In this document: in pieces, positions 27,070 to 36,262 of the stretch
How the letters are laid out: every line of letters starts with the position of its first letter
Numbering within the stretch: position 1 is the stretch's first letter
NCBI RefSeq assembly: GCF_003584105.1
Contig: NZ_QXFO01000024.1
Span: forward strand, 1 to 64,000
Origin: Flagellimonas taeanensis
GTDB taxonomy: Bacteria; Bacteroidota; Bacteroidia; Flavobacteriales; Flavobacteriaceae
DNA length: 64,000 nucleotides
Reading direction: 5' to 3'
The notes under the pieces: model-generated
Databases searched by the model: none
Told to the model about the DNA's origin: nothing
The model's input: only the letters and a program-made list of their open reading frames with translations
Position numbers and translations under genes: made by a program

Positions 27070-27837
27070 TTATTCCTCGATTTCGCCCTCGATAGTGGCC
27101 AAAATCTCATCCATGCTCTGCATCAATGGGGCGTAGTGCATGGTTTCCGTAGTGATGCTGGTGAGGATGAACATCAACAGATTGTTCTCAAATTCGGTGG
27201 ATTGCAATAGGGCGAGGTTGCTCAGTTGTTCCGTGGCAATGGGAAGTCCCAAATCACTGGAAACCCCTGTGAGGTCATAAATGGTCTTGATGCTGTTTTC
27301 GTTCGTTCGGAACATGTTGATGATCTGGTCCCTCTCATGGTCCAGCATAGCTTCTTGTTTGGAAATATCATCCAAATTGGAAATCCAGTTGGTGAGCAAA
27401 ACCCGAAGTTGTGGGTTGGACAGGTCCTTCAAGCTGCCCGAATTGATCATTTCTTCCAATAGCGAATTGTTGGGGTTATAGGAAATATCAAAAGCAAAGG
27501 CATTGTAGAGTAGGTTGGCCAGTTCCGCTTCATTGGGAAGGCCGTTTGGGTCCTGCATGAAACCAATGATGGTCTTGGAATCCTCATAACTCTTTTTGTT
27601 GACAGAAATAAGGGTCTTGAGTTTGTTTTGGCTTGTTTCGAATTCCTTTTTCAGACCGATGAGATAGACCTGTTCCTTCTTGTGCTTGATGCTGTCCTCG
27701 TTGGCATTGTCAATGGCCAATGCGATAAGAATGCCGATTACCACCAACACGATTTCACCAATGGCATAGAGCACATAGTTGCCGACCTTTTTTTCTGCGA
27801 TCAGTCCCCTTCGGATTTTTCTAAAAAACTTGAGCAT
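27070..27837 (-). CDS. DUF6090 family membrane protein
   Basis: 255 residues. The N-terminal signature RKIRRGLIAEKKVGNYVLYAIGEI leads into one membrane segment (VLVVIGILIALAIDN, about 30-46), then a mostly helical domain of about 200 residues. This matches DUF6090, a family common and often multi-copy in marine flavobacteria, with no known function. It begins 9 nt after the APC permease gene on the same strand, so they share a transcript. It ends at the MITE-like repeat. Confidence 0.85.
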   Translation of the reverse strand: MLKFFRKIRRGLIAEKKVGNYVLYAIGEIVLVVIGILIALAIDNANEDSIKHKKEQVYLIGLKKEFETSQNKLKTLISVNKKSYEDSKTIIGFMQDPNGLPNEAELANLLYNAFAFDISYNPNNSLLEEMINSGSLKDLSNPQLRVLLTNWISNLDDISKQEAMLDHERDQIINMFRTNENSIKTIYDLTGVSSDLGLPIATEQLSNLALLQSTEFENNLLMFILTSITTETMHYAPLMQSMDEILATIEGEIEE

Positions 27838-27846
27838 GCCTAGGTA

Positions 27847-29127
27847 TTATTTGTTCTGTCGTTCGACCCATTTGTATACAGCTTCTATGGCAAAGCAAGA
27901 CACCAAAATGGATACGGCCACAATCACTCCCATTTTATTTGAACTGAATTGCTGCTCCAAGAGCACTATCATGGCCATTCCACAAAAAAAGAAGCCCATG
28001 AAGGGCACTACCTTATTGCTTCCCGTCTGTGGGGCCAGCTTGAAGCCGGCATAGTTCACCATGGCAAAAATGATAAGGAACCCGATACTCCCTGCCGTTG
28101 ATATGCTCTCCAATTGGAGGGTATTGGTCAGGGTCAGGGTAAGAATGGCGGTGATGAAAAGACCAATGGGCTGGTTCCAAAGTTGGTAGGTGAGTTGGTG
28201 GGGCAGTTCGTCATCCTCTGCAATTTCATAGCTTACCCTGCTTCCTCCATAAAGTGATGCGTTGATGGCCGAAAAAGTGGATATGAGCGCGGCGATCGTA
28301 ATGATGGTGAACCCCGCTTTGCCCAACATGGGTTTGGCCGCTTCGGCAAGCACATAATCCTCCGCAGTGGCAATTTCCTTAAAAGGAAGTGACCCCACAG
28401 TGACCACTGCAATGATGAGGTACAGTAAAATCACGAATAAGATCGATATGTAATAGGCCCTTGGAATGTTCCGTTTAGGGTCGTCCATATCCGGAGCGGC
28501 ATTGGCAATGAGTTCAAAACCTTCGTAGGCCACAAAAATGACCATACCTCCGGTCAATAATTTGATGGGGGCTTCCCAATTTTCTGGGGATAATTGCCCC
28601 AGATTGGGATTGTCCATCAACCCATAGATGCCCACTCCGATGAAAGAGATCAGGATGATCAGTTTGATCACCACCGCATAGGATTCAATGGCACCGACCA
28701 CCTTGATGCTGTAATAGTTTATGGCAGAGGCCAACACGATGATCACACTGGCGAAAATGTGAAAGTCCATCGGACCGCCTGTAATCGAAACCAAGTTTGG
28801 CGCATAGGAGCCAAAAGCGGAAGCATATAGGGAAAGCATGATGATATAGCTTATCCAAAGGAGATTGTTGATGCCGCCGCTGAAAATGGTCCTGCCAAAA
28901 CCTTGATTGATGAACTTTACGGTCCCACCCCTATCTGGATAGGCCAACGAGAGTTTCACATAACTGTAAGAGGTCACCAAGGCGATGATGCCCGCAAAAA
29001 GAAAGGCCAAGGGTGTGCCTCCCTTCGCCAAGGAAACCGCTAATCCCAGCACGGCAAAAATACCCCCACCGACCATACCGCCTATGCCAATGGATATCGC
29101 TTCCCGGAGTCCTATTTTTTTGGCCAT
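27847..29127 (-). CDS. APC-superfamily amino acid/amine permease
   Basis: 426 residues, about 12 membrane segments. TM1 has the APC unwound glycine motif GIGGMVGGGIFAVLG, and TM6 has VIFVAYEGFELIANAAPDMDDPKRNIPRA, a standard APC signature. Such proteins are cation-coupled importers or exchangers of amino acids or polyamines; the substrate cannot be read from sequence. It heads a two-gene operon with the DUF6090 gene. A 53-nt gap separates it from the DUF2797 gene. Confidence 0.92.
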   Translation of the reverse strand: MAKKIGLREAISIGIGGMVGGGIFAVLGLAVSLAKGGTPLAFLFAGIIALVTSYSYVKLSLAYPDRGGTVKFINQGFGRTIFSGGINNLLWISYIIMLSLYASAFGSYAPNLVSITGGPMDFHIFASVIIVLASAINYYSIKVVGAIESYAVVIKLIILISFIGVGIYGLMDNPNLGQLSPENWEAPIKLLTGGMVIFVAYEGFELIANAAPDMDDPKRNIPRAYYISILFVILLYLIIAVVTVGSLPFKEIATAEDYVLAEAAKPMLGKAGFTIITIAALISTFSAINASLYGGSRVSYEIAEDDELPHQLTYQLWNQPIGLFITAILTLTLTNTLQLESISTAGSIGFLIIFAMVNYAGFKLAPQTGSNKVVPFMGFFFCGMAMIVLLEQQFSSNKMGVIVAVSILVSCFAIEAVYKWVERQNK

Positions 29128-29180
29128 TTTCTGATTTGGTTGGATAAGTGCCTATGGACCAAAGCCACTTTAGGTCTTGG

Positions 29181-29972
29181 TTAAAAATTTATTCCCACAT
29201 AATATCCCTCACTGCCCCGTACATTGAACACGGTACTATCCTCAAAAATGAGGTACTGCCCTTTGATACCCTTGAGCACTCCGGTGTAACTGGGTGTTTT
29301 GTCCAGGTTTAGGCTTTTCACCTTTTCGGGATATTGCAGTACGGGAAAATCAAGGTGGGTCTCCCCATTATTCTCGATGAAATATTTGGCCGCTTCGTCG
29401 GGAATAAAGGGTTTTAATTTGTTTCGCCATTCCACGAGGTCCACATCCTCAATATCGTTTTTGAGCATTTTCTGCCAGCTGGTCTTGTCGCTCACATGGT
29501 CCTTGAGGGCCACCTCGGTGATCCCGGCCAAATACCGGTTGGGTACCTCCACAATTTCGATGGCCTCGTGTGCCCCTTGATCGATCCAGCGGGTGGGCAC
29601 TTGCGATTTTCGGGTAACGCCCACCTTAATATTGCTGGAATTGGCCAGATATACAATATGCGGCTGTAGCTGCATCTTCTTCTCATATTCCAGGTCGCGG
29701 TCCTCCTTGTCCAGATGTGCGGTGCTCAGTTCAGGTTTCATGATCCAATCGCCGGCACGGGGGGTCTCGTAAAAGCAGGATTTGCAGAACCCCTGTCTAT
29801 AGATGGGCCTGTCCTCCCCACAGTTCAAGCATTGGAACTTGATGAAATCGATTTGGAGCTGTTTGCCCAACGCTTGGTTCATGTTCAGAAAATCGTTGTC
29901 GAAGACCAAAAAGTACTGGATGGGCCTCCCGTTTTCGGTTTGCATTTTGCGTAGGACTCCTTCGTATAGCAT
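29181..29972 (-). CDS. DUF2797 protein with zinc-ribbon-like Cys cluster
   Basis: 263 residues. Two CxxC pairs (FQCLNCGED and GFCKSCFYE, about 48-66) form a likely zinc site. The middle has HIVYLANSSNIKVGVTR..VPTRWIDQGA, whose YLA..KVGVTR pattern resembles the GIY-YIG core. The C-terminal part (about 205-263) is beta-rich with GVLKGIKGQYLIFED. This is the DUF2797 family of uncharacterised proteins. It is divergent from the GH3-like gene by 96 nt. A nucleic-acid role is plausible but not shown. Confidence 0.9.
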   Translation of the reverse strand: MLYEGVLRKMQTENGRPIQYFLVFDNDFLNMNQALGKQLQIDFIKFQCLNCGEDRPIYRQGFCKSCFYETPRAGDWIMKPELSTAHLDKEDRDLEYEKKMQLQPHIVYLANSSNIKVGVTRKSQVPTRWIDQGAHEAIEIVEVPNRYLAGITEVALKDHVSDKTSWQKMLKNDIEDVDLVEWRNKLKPFIPDEAAKYFIENNGETHLDFPVLQYPEKVKSLNLDKTPSYTGVLKGIKGQYLIFEDSTVFNVRGSEGYYVGINF

Positions 29973-30068
29973 GTGGAATGAATGTTTGTTTCTAATTTGA
30001 AAATGAAAGCCAGAAAAGCTATTTTAGCGGTTACACCTTGCTAAATTCTCGGTTAAAGATACCTAAAA

Positions 30069-31580
30069 ATGCCAATACCATTATTCAATTCCATAGCTTC
30101 TTGGTTATTGAAAAAGCGTTATCACCAGATAGAGCTTTTTTTGAAGTACCCCTTGGATGTCCAAGATGAGGTATTGAGACAGTTGATGGATTTTTCCCAG
30201 GACACCATGATCGGCAAACAGTATGGGTTCAAGGATTTGCCCAAGTATGAAGAATTCTGCAACAGAGTGCCATTGGTAAGCTATGAAGACGTGGCCCCAT
30301 TGATAGAACGCACACGTAAAGGTGAACAGAACCTCTTCTGGCCCACCACCATCAAATGGTTTGCCAAGAGCAGTGGCACCACCAATGCCAAGAGCAAGTT
30401 CATCCCGGTGAGCAACGAGGCCTTGGAGGATTGCCATTACAAGTCTAGCAAGGACCTTCTGTGCCTCTACCTGAACAATAATGAGAACTCCCAATTGTTT
30501 ACGGGAAAGAGCCTCAGGTTGGGAGGGAGCAAGGAACTCTATGAGGACAACGGGACCTTTTTCGGGGACCTGTCCGCCATTTTGATAGACAATATGCCTC
30601 TTTGGGCAGAATACAGCAGTACACCCAGCAACAAGGTTTCCCTGATGAGCGAGTGGGAATCCAAATTGGAGGCCATCATAGAGGAGAGCATCCAAGAAAA
30701 TGTCACCAGTTTGGCGGGCGTCCCTTCGTGGATGTTGGTATTGCTCAACCAGGTCTTGGAGAAAACGGGCAAGAACCATTTGTTCGAGATCTGGGAAAAC
30801 CTGGAAGTCTATTTTCATGGGGGAGTGAGCTTTACGCCCTATCGTAACCAGTATAAAAAATTGTTGCCCCGCAAGAGCTTCAATTATTATGAGACCTACA
30901 ATGCCTCCGAAGGATTTTTTGGCATCCAGGACCAAAACAATTCGGATGATTTGTTGTTGATGTTGGACTATGGCATTTTCTATGAGTTCATCCCGATGGG
31001 ACCAGAAGGAGATGGAAAGGCCATTCCTTTGTGGGAGGTACAGATTGGGGTAAACTATGCGATGGTGATCACGACCAATGCAGGGCTTTGGCGCTACAAG
31101 ATCGGGGATACGGTAAGGTTCACCAGCAAAAATCCGTACCGTATCAGGATTACGGGGCGTACCAAACACCACATCAATGTCTTTGGGGAGGAGTTGATCA
31201 TTGAAAATGCTGAGGAGGCCTTGCGGCAGATCTGTCAAACCACCGATTCCGAGATCATGGACTACACGGCGGCACCCATATTCATGACCGATAAGGAAAA
31301 AGGGGCTCACGAATGGATCATAGAATTCAGAAAACCCCCGAAGGATGTACCCCATTTTATTGAATCCCTCGACAATGCACTAAAATCGCTGAACTCAGAT
31401 TACGAGGCAAAGCGGTACAACAACATTACCCTCAAAATGCCCAAAGTGCATGTGGCTCGTAAAAACCTCTTCCACGATTGGCTGAAATCCAAGAACAAAT
31501 TGGGAGGCCAACACAAGATTCCAAGACTCTCGAATGAAAGGAATTACATTGAGGAACTACTTCAAATGAACGTGAAATAA
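30069..31580 (+). CDS. GH3-family acyl-adenylating enzyme
   Basis: 503 residues. The GH3 acyl-acid-amido synthetase family is recognised from SSGTTNAKSKFIPVS (ATP-binding P-loop, about 99), YNASEGFFGIQD (A4/A5 region, about 279) and LWRYKIGDTVRF and ITGRTKHHINVFGEEL in the C-terminal part. In plants the family links auxin or jasmonate to amino acids through an acyl-adenylate; bacterial members are widespread in Bacteroidota with unknown substrates. Length is somewhat below plant GH3 (about 600). No partner gene is nearby. After it comes a 170-nt gap with a palindromic operator. Confidence 0.92.
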   Translation: MPIPLFNSIASWLLKKRYHQIELFLKYPLDVQDEVLRQLMDFSQDTMIGKQYGFKDLPKYEEFCNRVPLVSYEDVAPLIERTRKGEQNLFWPTTIKWFAKSSGTTNAKSKFIPVSNEALEDCHYKSSKDLLCLYLNNNENSQLFTGKSLRLGGSKELYEDNGTFFGDLSAILIDNMPLWAEYSSTPSNKVSLMSEWESKLEAIIEESIQENVTSLAGVPSWMLVLLNQVLEKTGKNHLFEIWENLEVYFHGGVSFTPYRNQYKKLLPRKSFNYYETYNASEGFFGIQDQNNSDDLLLMLDYGIFYEFIPMGPEGDGKAIPLWEVQIGVNYAMVITTNAGLWRYKIGDTVRFTSKNPYRIRITGRTKHHINVFGEELIIENAEEALRQICQTTDSEIMDYTAAPIFMTDKEKGAHEWIIEFRKPPKDVPHFIESLDNALKSLNSDYEAKRYNNITLKMPKVHVARKNLFHDWLKSKNKLGGQHKIPRLSNERNYIEELLQMNVK

Positions 31581-31619
31581 AGAGGTTGTTTGTATTATGT
31601 GGAAAGGTATGATGATTTT

Positions 31620-31642
31620 ACGAAAACGTTTTCGTAGATTTG
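31620..31642 (+). promoter_or_regulatory. LacI-like palindromic operator overlapping a -7 box
   Basis: ACGAAAACGTTTTCGT (31620-31635) is a perfect 16-nt palindrome with the central CG typical of LacI-family operators. The -7 box TAGATTTG (31635-31642) follows directly, sharing one base. A bound protein would block the promoter of the hydrolase gene at 31752. No LacI-family gene is in the window. Confidence 0.5.
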
Positions 31643-31751
31643 AACCCTTTATCGTGTAAACGAATCTTTTGAACAAATAAAAGCGGAGTATTTCCGTTTA
31701 ATGATGAAATTTCCCCCATCAAACTTTTGTCAAACACTAAACCATTGAATA

Positions 31752-32303
31752 ATGACAGAAAAACTGGTAGTCATCTCGGATATGTGGGGTGCTAAAAGAG
31801 GACTTTGGATAGCTTCCTATTTTGGATACCTTCAGCAGTATTATGATATCGTGTTTCACGATTGCCAACAACTAGGAGGTATCGATGTGCCGCTGGGTAC
31901 GGAAGAGAATATCCATAAAGCCTTTGTGGATGGTGGAATTGATACGGCAGTTGCCCAATTGCTGAAAAAGGAGACAAAACCTGCACATTACCTGGCTTTC
32001 AGTACAGGAGGTACCATTGCTTATAGAGCAGCCCTTCAGGGCCTGCCCATGAAATCCCTTACATCCATATCGGCCACAAGGATCAGGTTGGAAAATCAAA
32101 GGCCCCGTGTGCCCATGAACTTGATCTATGGAGAATACGATGAGTTCATGCCCAGCCAAAAATGGGCACAAGAGGTAGGAGTGGACCTTAATGTGGTCCC
32201 CCATTTTGGGCATAGTCTTTACACCGATGAAAAAATCATCTCAGAAGTGTGCTTGGCCCTTTTGGAACAAGTGACACAAGTGGTCACCAAAAAAGTGGTC
32301 TAG
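31752..32303 (+). CDS. Small alpha/beta-hydrolase-like protein
   Basis: 183 residues, no signal peptide. A nucleophile elbow AFSTGGT (Ser about 94), an acid in IYGEYDEFMP (about 135) and a His in HFGHSLYT (about 155) fit an alpha/beta-hydrolase triad, though the elbow lacks the usual first Gly and the protein is short, with little or no cap. The start DMWGAKRGLWIASYFGYLQQ is unusual. Substrate unknown. It is monocistronic, with a likely repressor site at its promoter and a bidirectional hairpin at the end whose stem contains its stop codon. Confidence 0.75.
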   Translation: MTEKLVVISDMWGAKRGLWIASYFGYLQQYYDIVFHDCQQLGGIDVPLGTEENIHKAFVDGGIDTAVAQLLKKETKPAHYLAFSTGGTIAYRAALQGLPMKSLTSISATRIRLENQRPRVPMNLIYGEYDEFMPSQKWAQEVGVDLNVVPHFGHSLYTDEKIISEVCLALLEQVTQVVTKKVV

Positions 32304-32328
32304 ACCCTTTAGGGTCTAGGACACCACT
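32292..32328. terminator. Bidirectional terminator containing both stop codons
   Basis: CTAGACCC-TTT-AGGGTCTAG forms the top of the stem and AAGTGGT/ACCACTT extends it. The TAG stop of the hydrolase gene (32301-32303) and the TAG stop of clpX (32318-32316) both lie in the upper stem. The flanking A and T runs suit termination from either side. Confidence 0.75.
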
Positions 32329-33551
32329 TTCAGTTTTTTGATGGTCTCGTAAGAAAGCATTTTCTCGGCGTAGGCCTTGGTGACCTTAAACTCTGTTTCA
32401 TCACTGCTCGGCAGGGTGAACATGGCATCGGTGAACACAGCTTCACAGAGCGAGCGCAATCCACGTGCCCCCAATTTGTACTCTACCGCCTTTTCTACAA
32501 TATAGTCAAGTGCTTGTTCGGTGATGGTGAACGAAATCCCGTCCATGTCAAACAGCTTTTCGTATTGTTTGATGATGGCGTTTCTGGGCTCGGTCAATAT
32601 GGCCCTAAGGGTCTTGGCATCCAACGGGTTCATGTGGGTGAGCACGGGTAGCCTACCTATGATTTCAGGGATGAGCCCAAATTCCTTCAGATCTTTTGGG
32701 ATGATGTATTGGAGAATGTTCTCACTGTCCAGCTTGTCCTCCGCTTTGGAGGCGCTATAACCAACGGCCTGCATGTTCAAGCGTTTGGTGATGATGCGTT
32801 CTATACCGTCAAATGCACCACCTGCCACAAAAAGGATGTTCTCGGTATTTACCTCGATGAACTTTTGATCGGGGTGCTTACGACCACCTTTAGGTGGAAC
32901 GTTCACTACGGTGCCTTCCAAAAGTTTCAACAGTCCCTGCTGCACACCTTCACCTGAAACATCACGGGTTATCGAAGGGTTGTCACTTTTTCTTGCAATC
33001 TTATCGATTTCATCGATAAATACGATACCCCTTTCCGCTTTCTCCAGGTTGTAATCCGCAGCTTGTAGCAAACGGGTGAGTATACTTTCCACATCCTCGC
33101 CCACATAGCCGGCCTCTGTGAGCACAGTGGCATCCACAATGGCCAAGGGCACATTGAGCATACGGGCTATGGTCTTGGCGATAAGTGTCTTTCCGGTCCC
33201 GGTCTGCCCTACCATGATGATGTTGCTCTTTTGGATCTCCACATCATTGTCCTTGCCCTTGGGCTGCAAAAGCCTTTTGTAGTGGTTGTACACGGCAACC
33301 GACATCACCCTCTTGGTCCTTTCCTGTCCAATGACAAAAGTGTCCAGAAAATCGTGGATCTCCATGGGCTTTTTCAGGACCAGTTCGGAAGAGAGGTCTT
33401 GGTTCTTGGATTGTTTGGATTCTTCAGCGACTATGCTGTGGGCCTGTTCAATACATCTATCGCAGATGTGCGCATCAAGCCCAGCGATCAATAAATTGGT
33501 TTCCGGTTTTTTCCTACCACAAAAAGAACATTCCAGATTTTCCTTTGCCAT
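32316..33551 (-). CDS. clpX: ClpX, ATPase and unfoldase subunit of ClpXP
   Basis: 411 residues, standard length. N-terminal zinc-binding domain with CSFCG and HICDRC (about 8-33); AAA+ module with Walker [10 protein letters not shown], Walker [12 protein letters not shown] and sensor regions including [12 protein letters not shown] pore loop GYVGEDVE is present. ClpX unfolds tagged substrates and feeds them to ClpP. It lies 93 nt downstream of clpP on the same strand, the common tig-clpP-clpX order. It converges with the small hydrolase gene and shares a terminator with it. Confidence 0.98.
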   Translation of the reverse strand: MAKENLECSFCGRKKPETNLLIAGLDAHICDRCIEQAHSIVAEESKQSKNQDLSSELVLKKPMEIHDFLDTFVIGQERTKRVMSVAVYNHYKRLLQPKGKDNDVEIQKSNIIMVGQTGTGKTLIAKTIARMLNVPLAIVDATVLTEAGYVGEDVESILTRLLQAADYNLEKAERGIVFIDEIDKIARKSDNPSITRDVSGEGVQQGLLKLLEGTVVNVPPKGGRKHPDQKFIEVNTENILFVAGGAFDGIERIITKRLNMQAVGYSASKAEDKLDSENILQYIIPKDLKEFGLIPEIIGRLPVLTHMNPLDAKTLRAILTEPRNAIIKQYEKLFDMDGISFTITEQALDYIVEKAVEYKLGARGLRSLCEAVFTDAMFTLPSSDETEFKVTKAYAEKMLSYETIKKLKVVS

Positions 33552-33644
33552 ACTTCATCAATATTCTGCATTCAACCAACAATAACGTAAAAAAAATGGT
33601 TTTGGTTTGCGCTAAGTGGTTGTTTTTTAATAAACTATAAATTA

Positions 33645-34325
33645 TTAGGATTTGTCCCTTGCCAAAATTTCATCGATCATTCCGTACTCCTTGGCCTCTT
33701 CGGCTTTCATCCAGTAATCACGGTCACTGTCCTCATAAACCTTGTCAAAGGGTTGGCCGGAATGCTTGGCGATGATCTGGTACAGTTCGTCCTTGATCTT
33801 CAACACTTCCTTGGCTGCAATTTCGATATCGCTTGCCTGTCCTTGTGCCCCGGAAAGCGGTTGGTGGATCATCACCCTTGAGTGGGTAAGCCCGCTCCTT
33901 TTGCCTTCCTGCCCGGCGCAAAGCAGCACAGCAGCCATGGATGCGGCAATACCGGTGCAAATGGTGGCCACATCGGGTTTGATGAACTGCATGGTGTCAT
34001 AAATGCCCAATCCAGCATACACGCTTCCGCCAGGGGAGTTGATATATATTTGGATGTCCTTGGAAGCATCTGCACTTTCCAAAAACAACAATTGGGCCTG
34101 TACAATGTTGGCGACCTGATCGTTGATCCCTGTGCCCAAAAAGATGATGCGGTCCATCATCAATCGGGAGAAAACATCCATGGCAATGGCGTTCAACTGC
34201 CTTTCCTCAATGATGTTCGGGGTCATGTTCATGGGATACATGCTGCTCATGATCTGGTCATAATGCATGCTATTGATGCCATGGTGCTGGGTGGCGTATT
34301 TTTTGAATTCTTTTCCGTAATCCAT
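33645..34325 (-). CDS. clpP: ClpP, proteolytic subunit of ClpXP
   Basis: 226 residues. The serine protease site is complete: Ser in CTGIAASMAAVLL (about 124), His in HSRVMIHQPL (about 149) and an Asp downstream near DEL/DSDRD. The N-terminal 30 residues before DVFSRLMMDRIIFLG are longer than in many ClpPs and are likely processed. ClpP forms a two-ring chamber docking ClpX. The upstream tig gene has its own terminator, so clpP-clpX may run from a separate promoter in the 90-nt gap. Confidence 0.98.
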   Translation of the reverse strand: MDYGKEFKKYATQHHGINSMHYDQIMSSMYPMNMTPNIIEERQLNAIAMDVFSRLMMDRIIFLGTGINDQVANIVQAQLLFLESADASKDIQIYINSPGGSVYAGLGIYDTMQFIKPDVATICTGIAASMAAVLLCAGQEGKRSGLTHSRVMIHQPLSGAQGQASDIEIAAKEVLKIKDELYQIIAKHSGQPFDKVYEDSDRDYWMKAEEAKEYGMIDEILARDKS

Positions 34326-34349
34326 AGGATTTCTTTCGATTTATCTTAA

Positions 34350-34383
34350 AAAAAAGGTGCCGAAAAAGTTGCTTTTCGGCACC
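34350..34383 (-). terminator. Rho-independent terminator after tig
   Basis: Stem GGTGCCGAAAA / TTTTCGGCACC with a 6-nt loop, followed by eight T on the minus strand. It lies 33 nt after the tig stop and before clpP, so it separates tig from clpPX. Confidence 0.9.
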
Positions 34384-34415
34384 GTAAAGATACTTATTTT
34401 TCTTTTAGCGATAGC

Positions 34416-35738
34416 CTAGCTATATGCTTCCTTGATAAAGTCGTCGTAAGAGACTTCCTTTACCTTGAGGTTGGCCTTTTCTTTGTAAAGGTCCAATAGT
34501 TTTTGGCTCATCAACTGCTCCGAAAGCCTTCTGACCTCGTCCTGGTTCCCCAGTACCCTGGCGGCAATGCCTTCCAGTTCCTCATCTTTTGGATCTAAAT
34601 GGCCATATTGTGCCATTTGGGATTTGATAAAACCCTTGGCAAATTCCTTGAGCTCGTCAAACTGTACCTGAAGGTTGTTCTCTTGGATGATCTTGCCTTC
34701 AATCAATTGGTACCGAAGTCCTTTTTCTGATCTTTCAAACTCTTCTTTGGCCTCGTCTTCGGAAAGTGGTTTTTCGCCGCTGATCTGGATCCACTTTTTC
34801 AAAAACTCGGCAGGAAGTTCAAACTTGGTCTCTTCGATCAGTTTTTCAGTGATGTCGTTCAACAACTTCTGATCGGACTGTTGCTCAAATTGTTTTTCAG
34901 AATCTTCCTTGATACGGTCCTTCAACTCCTTTTCAGAGGTTACCTTGTCCTTTCCGAACAATTTGTCAAATAGGTCTTGGTCCAAAGCGGCAGGTTCACG
35001 CTCGTTGATCTCCCCGATGGTGAACGTGACAGTGACATCCAATTTTTCAGCCTTGTCACGGTTGATGCCCAAGGCGCTGGACAAAAGATAGTCTTCCTTG
35101 AAAAGTCCCTTGGTGGGAAGGGTCACGGCTTCGCCGACTTTCTTTCCGGTAAGGGCATCCAAGGCCTTTTTGCTCTTGATCTTGTCTATCTCGATGGTGG
35201 TCTTGTGGTCAATGTCCTCGGCCTCATTGGCAAAAGTACCGGTAACCTCATCCTTTTTTCCTACTTCACCTTTGGAGACGAGTTTTCCGTATTGTTTCTG
35301 GATGCGTTCCACTTGCTCGTCGATCATTTTCTTGTCGGCGACAATTTTGTATTGGGTCACCGCTTTTTTGGTCTTGAGCTGTACATCGAAACTGGGGGCC
35401 AGTCCGAGTTCAAACTCAAAATCGAGATGGTCCTTGTCCCAATCAAAGTTTTCCTGTTGCTTGGGCAGGGGATTGCCCAGTACATCCAATTTTTCCTCGG
35501 TAAGGTATTTGTTCAGGTTGTCTTGGAGCAGTTTGTTCACTTCATCCACCAAAACGGCCTTGCCATATTGCTTTTTGATCAGTCCCATGGGAACTTGACC
35601 TTTTCGGAAACCAGGGATATTGGCCTGTTTTCTGTAATCCTTTAGGATTTTTTCTACCTTGTCCTGATAGTCTTCTTTGCTTATGGCGACTTTTACAACT
35701 GCATTAAGATCGTCAATCTGCTCTTTAGTAATATTCAT
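34416..35738 (-). CDS. tig: Trigger factor
   Basis: 440 residues. The ribosome-binding loop signature NIPGFRKGQVPMGLIKKQYG (about 38-57) is clear. The PPIase-like middle (about 150-245) is degenerate, and the C-terminal helical chaperone arms follow. Trigger factor binds the ribosome exit and protects nascent chains. It heads the tig, clpP, clpX cluster. A purine-rich AGGTAGGAG just upstream of the ATG looks like a Shine-Dalgarno site, which is unusual in this phylum. Confidence 0.97.
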   Translation of the reverse strand: MNITKEQIDDLNAVVKVAISKEDYQDKVEKILKDYRKQANIPGFRKGQVPMGLIKKQYGKAVLVDEVNKLLQDNLNKYLTEEKLDVLGNPLPKQQENFDWDKDHLDFEFELGLAPSFDVQLKTKKAVTQYKIVADKKMIDEQVERIQKQYGKLVSKGEVGKKDEVTGTFANEAEDIDHKTTIEIDKIKSKKALDALTGKKVGEAVTLPTKGLFKEDYLLSSALGINRDKAEKLDVTVTFTIGEINEREPAALDQDLFDKLFGKDKVTSEKELKDRIKEDSEKQFEQQSDQKLLNDITEKLIEETKFELPAEFLKKWIQISGEKPLSEDEAKEEFERSEKGLRYQLIEGKIIQENNLQVQFDELKEFAKGFIKSQMAQYGHLDPKDEELEGIAARVLGNQDEVRRLSEQLMSQKLLDLYKEKANLKVKEVSYDDFIKEAYS

Positions 35739-35837
35739 CTCCTACCTAATTTGCTATTCAAAAATGGGTGGCAAAAGTAATGCATTTTTGGTTTGGCAGC
35801 AACTTTTTAAACGCTTGAATGTCAAACAAAATGAATT

Positions 35838-36182
35838 CTATTGATCCTCTTTCAAAATGGAGTGCAAAATGGCCTGCAAAAAAGCCAATAACAAGCTGAA
35901 GATGATGGCCCACCAGAAACTTACGACCTGAAAGCCATCGATAAGTTTTGCTGCCAGAAGTATGATGATGGCATTGATGACCAAAAGGAAAAGTCCTAGG
36001 GTGAGCACAGTGATGGGAAGTGTGAGGATGACCAATATGGGCTTGACCAAAAAGTTCAGGATGCTCAGTACAACGGCCACAATGATGGCGGTAAACATGG
36101 AGTCCACACCCACGCCGGGGAGGATATAGGATAGGATCACAACGGCCAAGGCGTTCAATAAAAGTCTCAAAATAAGTTTCAT
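35838..36182 (-). CDS. Phage-holin-superfamily-IV-like membrane protein
   Basis: 114 residues with four hydrophobic segments (about 5-24, 28-50, 55-78, 86-108) and the family pattern LNFLVKPILVILTLPITVLTLGLFLLVINA. This is the PF04020-type family, named for a phage holin but common as a chromosomal gene in bacteria without phage context. No lysis genes are nearby. Its function is unknown; a small envelope protein is all that can be said. Confidence 0.88.
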   Translation of the reverse strand: MKLILRLLLNALAVVILSYILPGVGVDSMFTAIIVAVVLSILNFLVKPILVILTLPITVLTLGLFLLVINAIIILLAAKLIDGFQVVSFWWAIIFSLLLAFLQAILHSILKEDQ

Positions 36183-36210
36183 AAGGTTGTTTTAGATTTT
36201 ATACATAATA

Positions 36211-36236
36211 AAAAAAGACACCGTGGAAACGGTGCC
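36211..36236 (-). terminator. Rho-independent terminator of the SGNH lipoprotein gene
   Basis: Stem GCACCGT/ACGGTG(T)C with a TTCC-type loop, followed on the minus strand by a run of seven T. It lies about 27 nt after the SGNH stop. Confidence 0.85.
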
Positions 36237-36262
36237 TTTAAGATAATAAAATTAAATGTTGC

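Noticed and set aside
30105..31355. 416-codon open frame on the minus strand opposite the GH3-like gene
   Set aside because: The plus strand has full GH3 motifs; the antisense frame shows no recognisable domain and follows the codon pattern of the sense gene.
35838..36182. Holin-like protein as a sign of prophage
   Set aside because: No phage, lysis or integrase genes nearby; the family is common in ordinary bacterial chromosomes.
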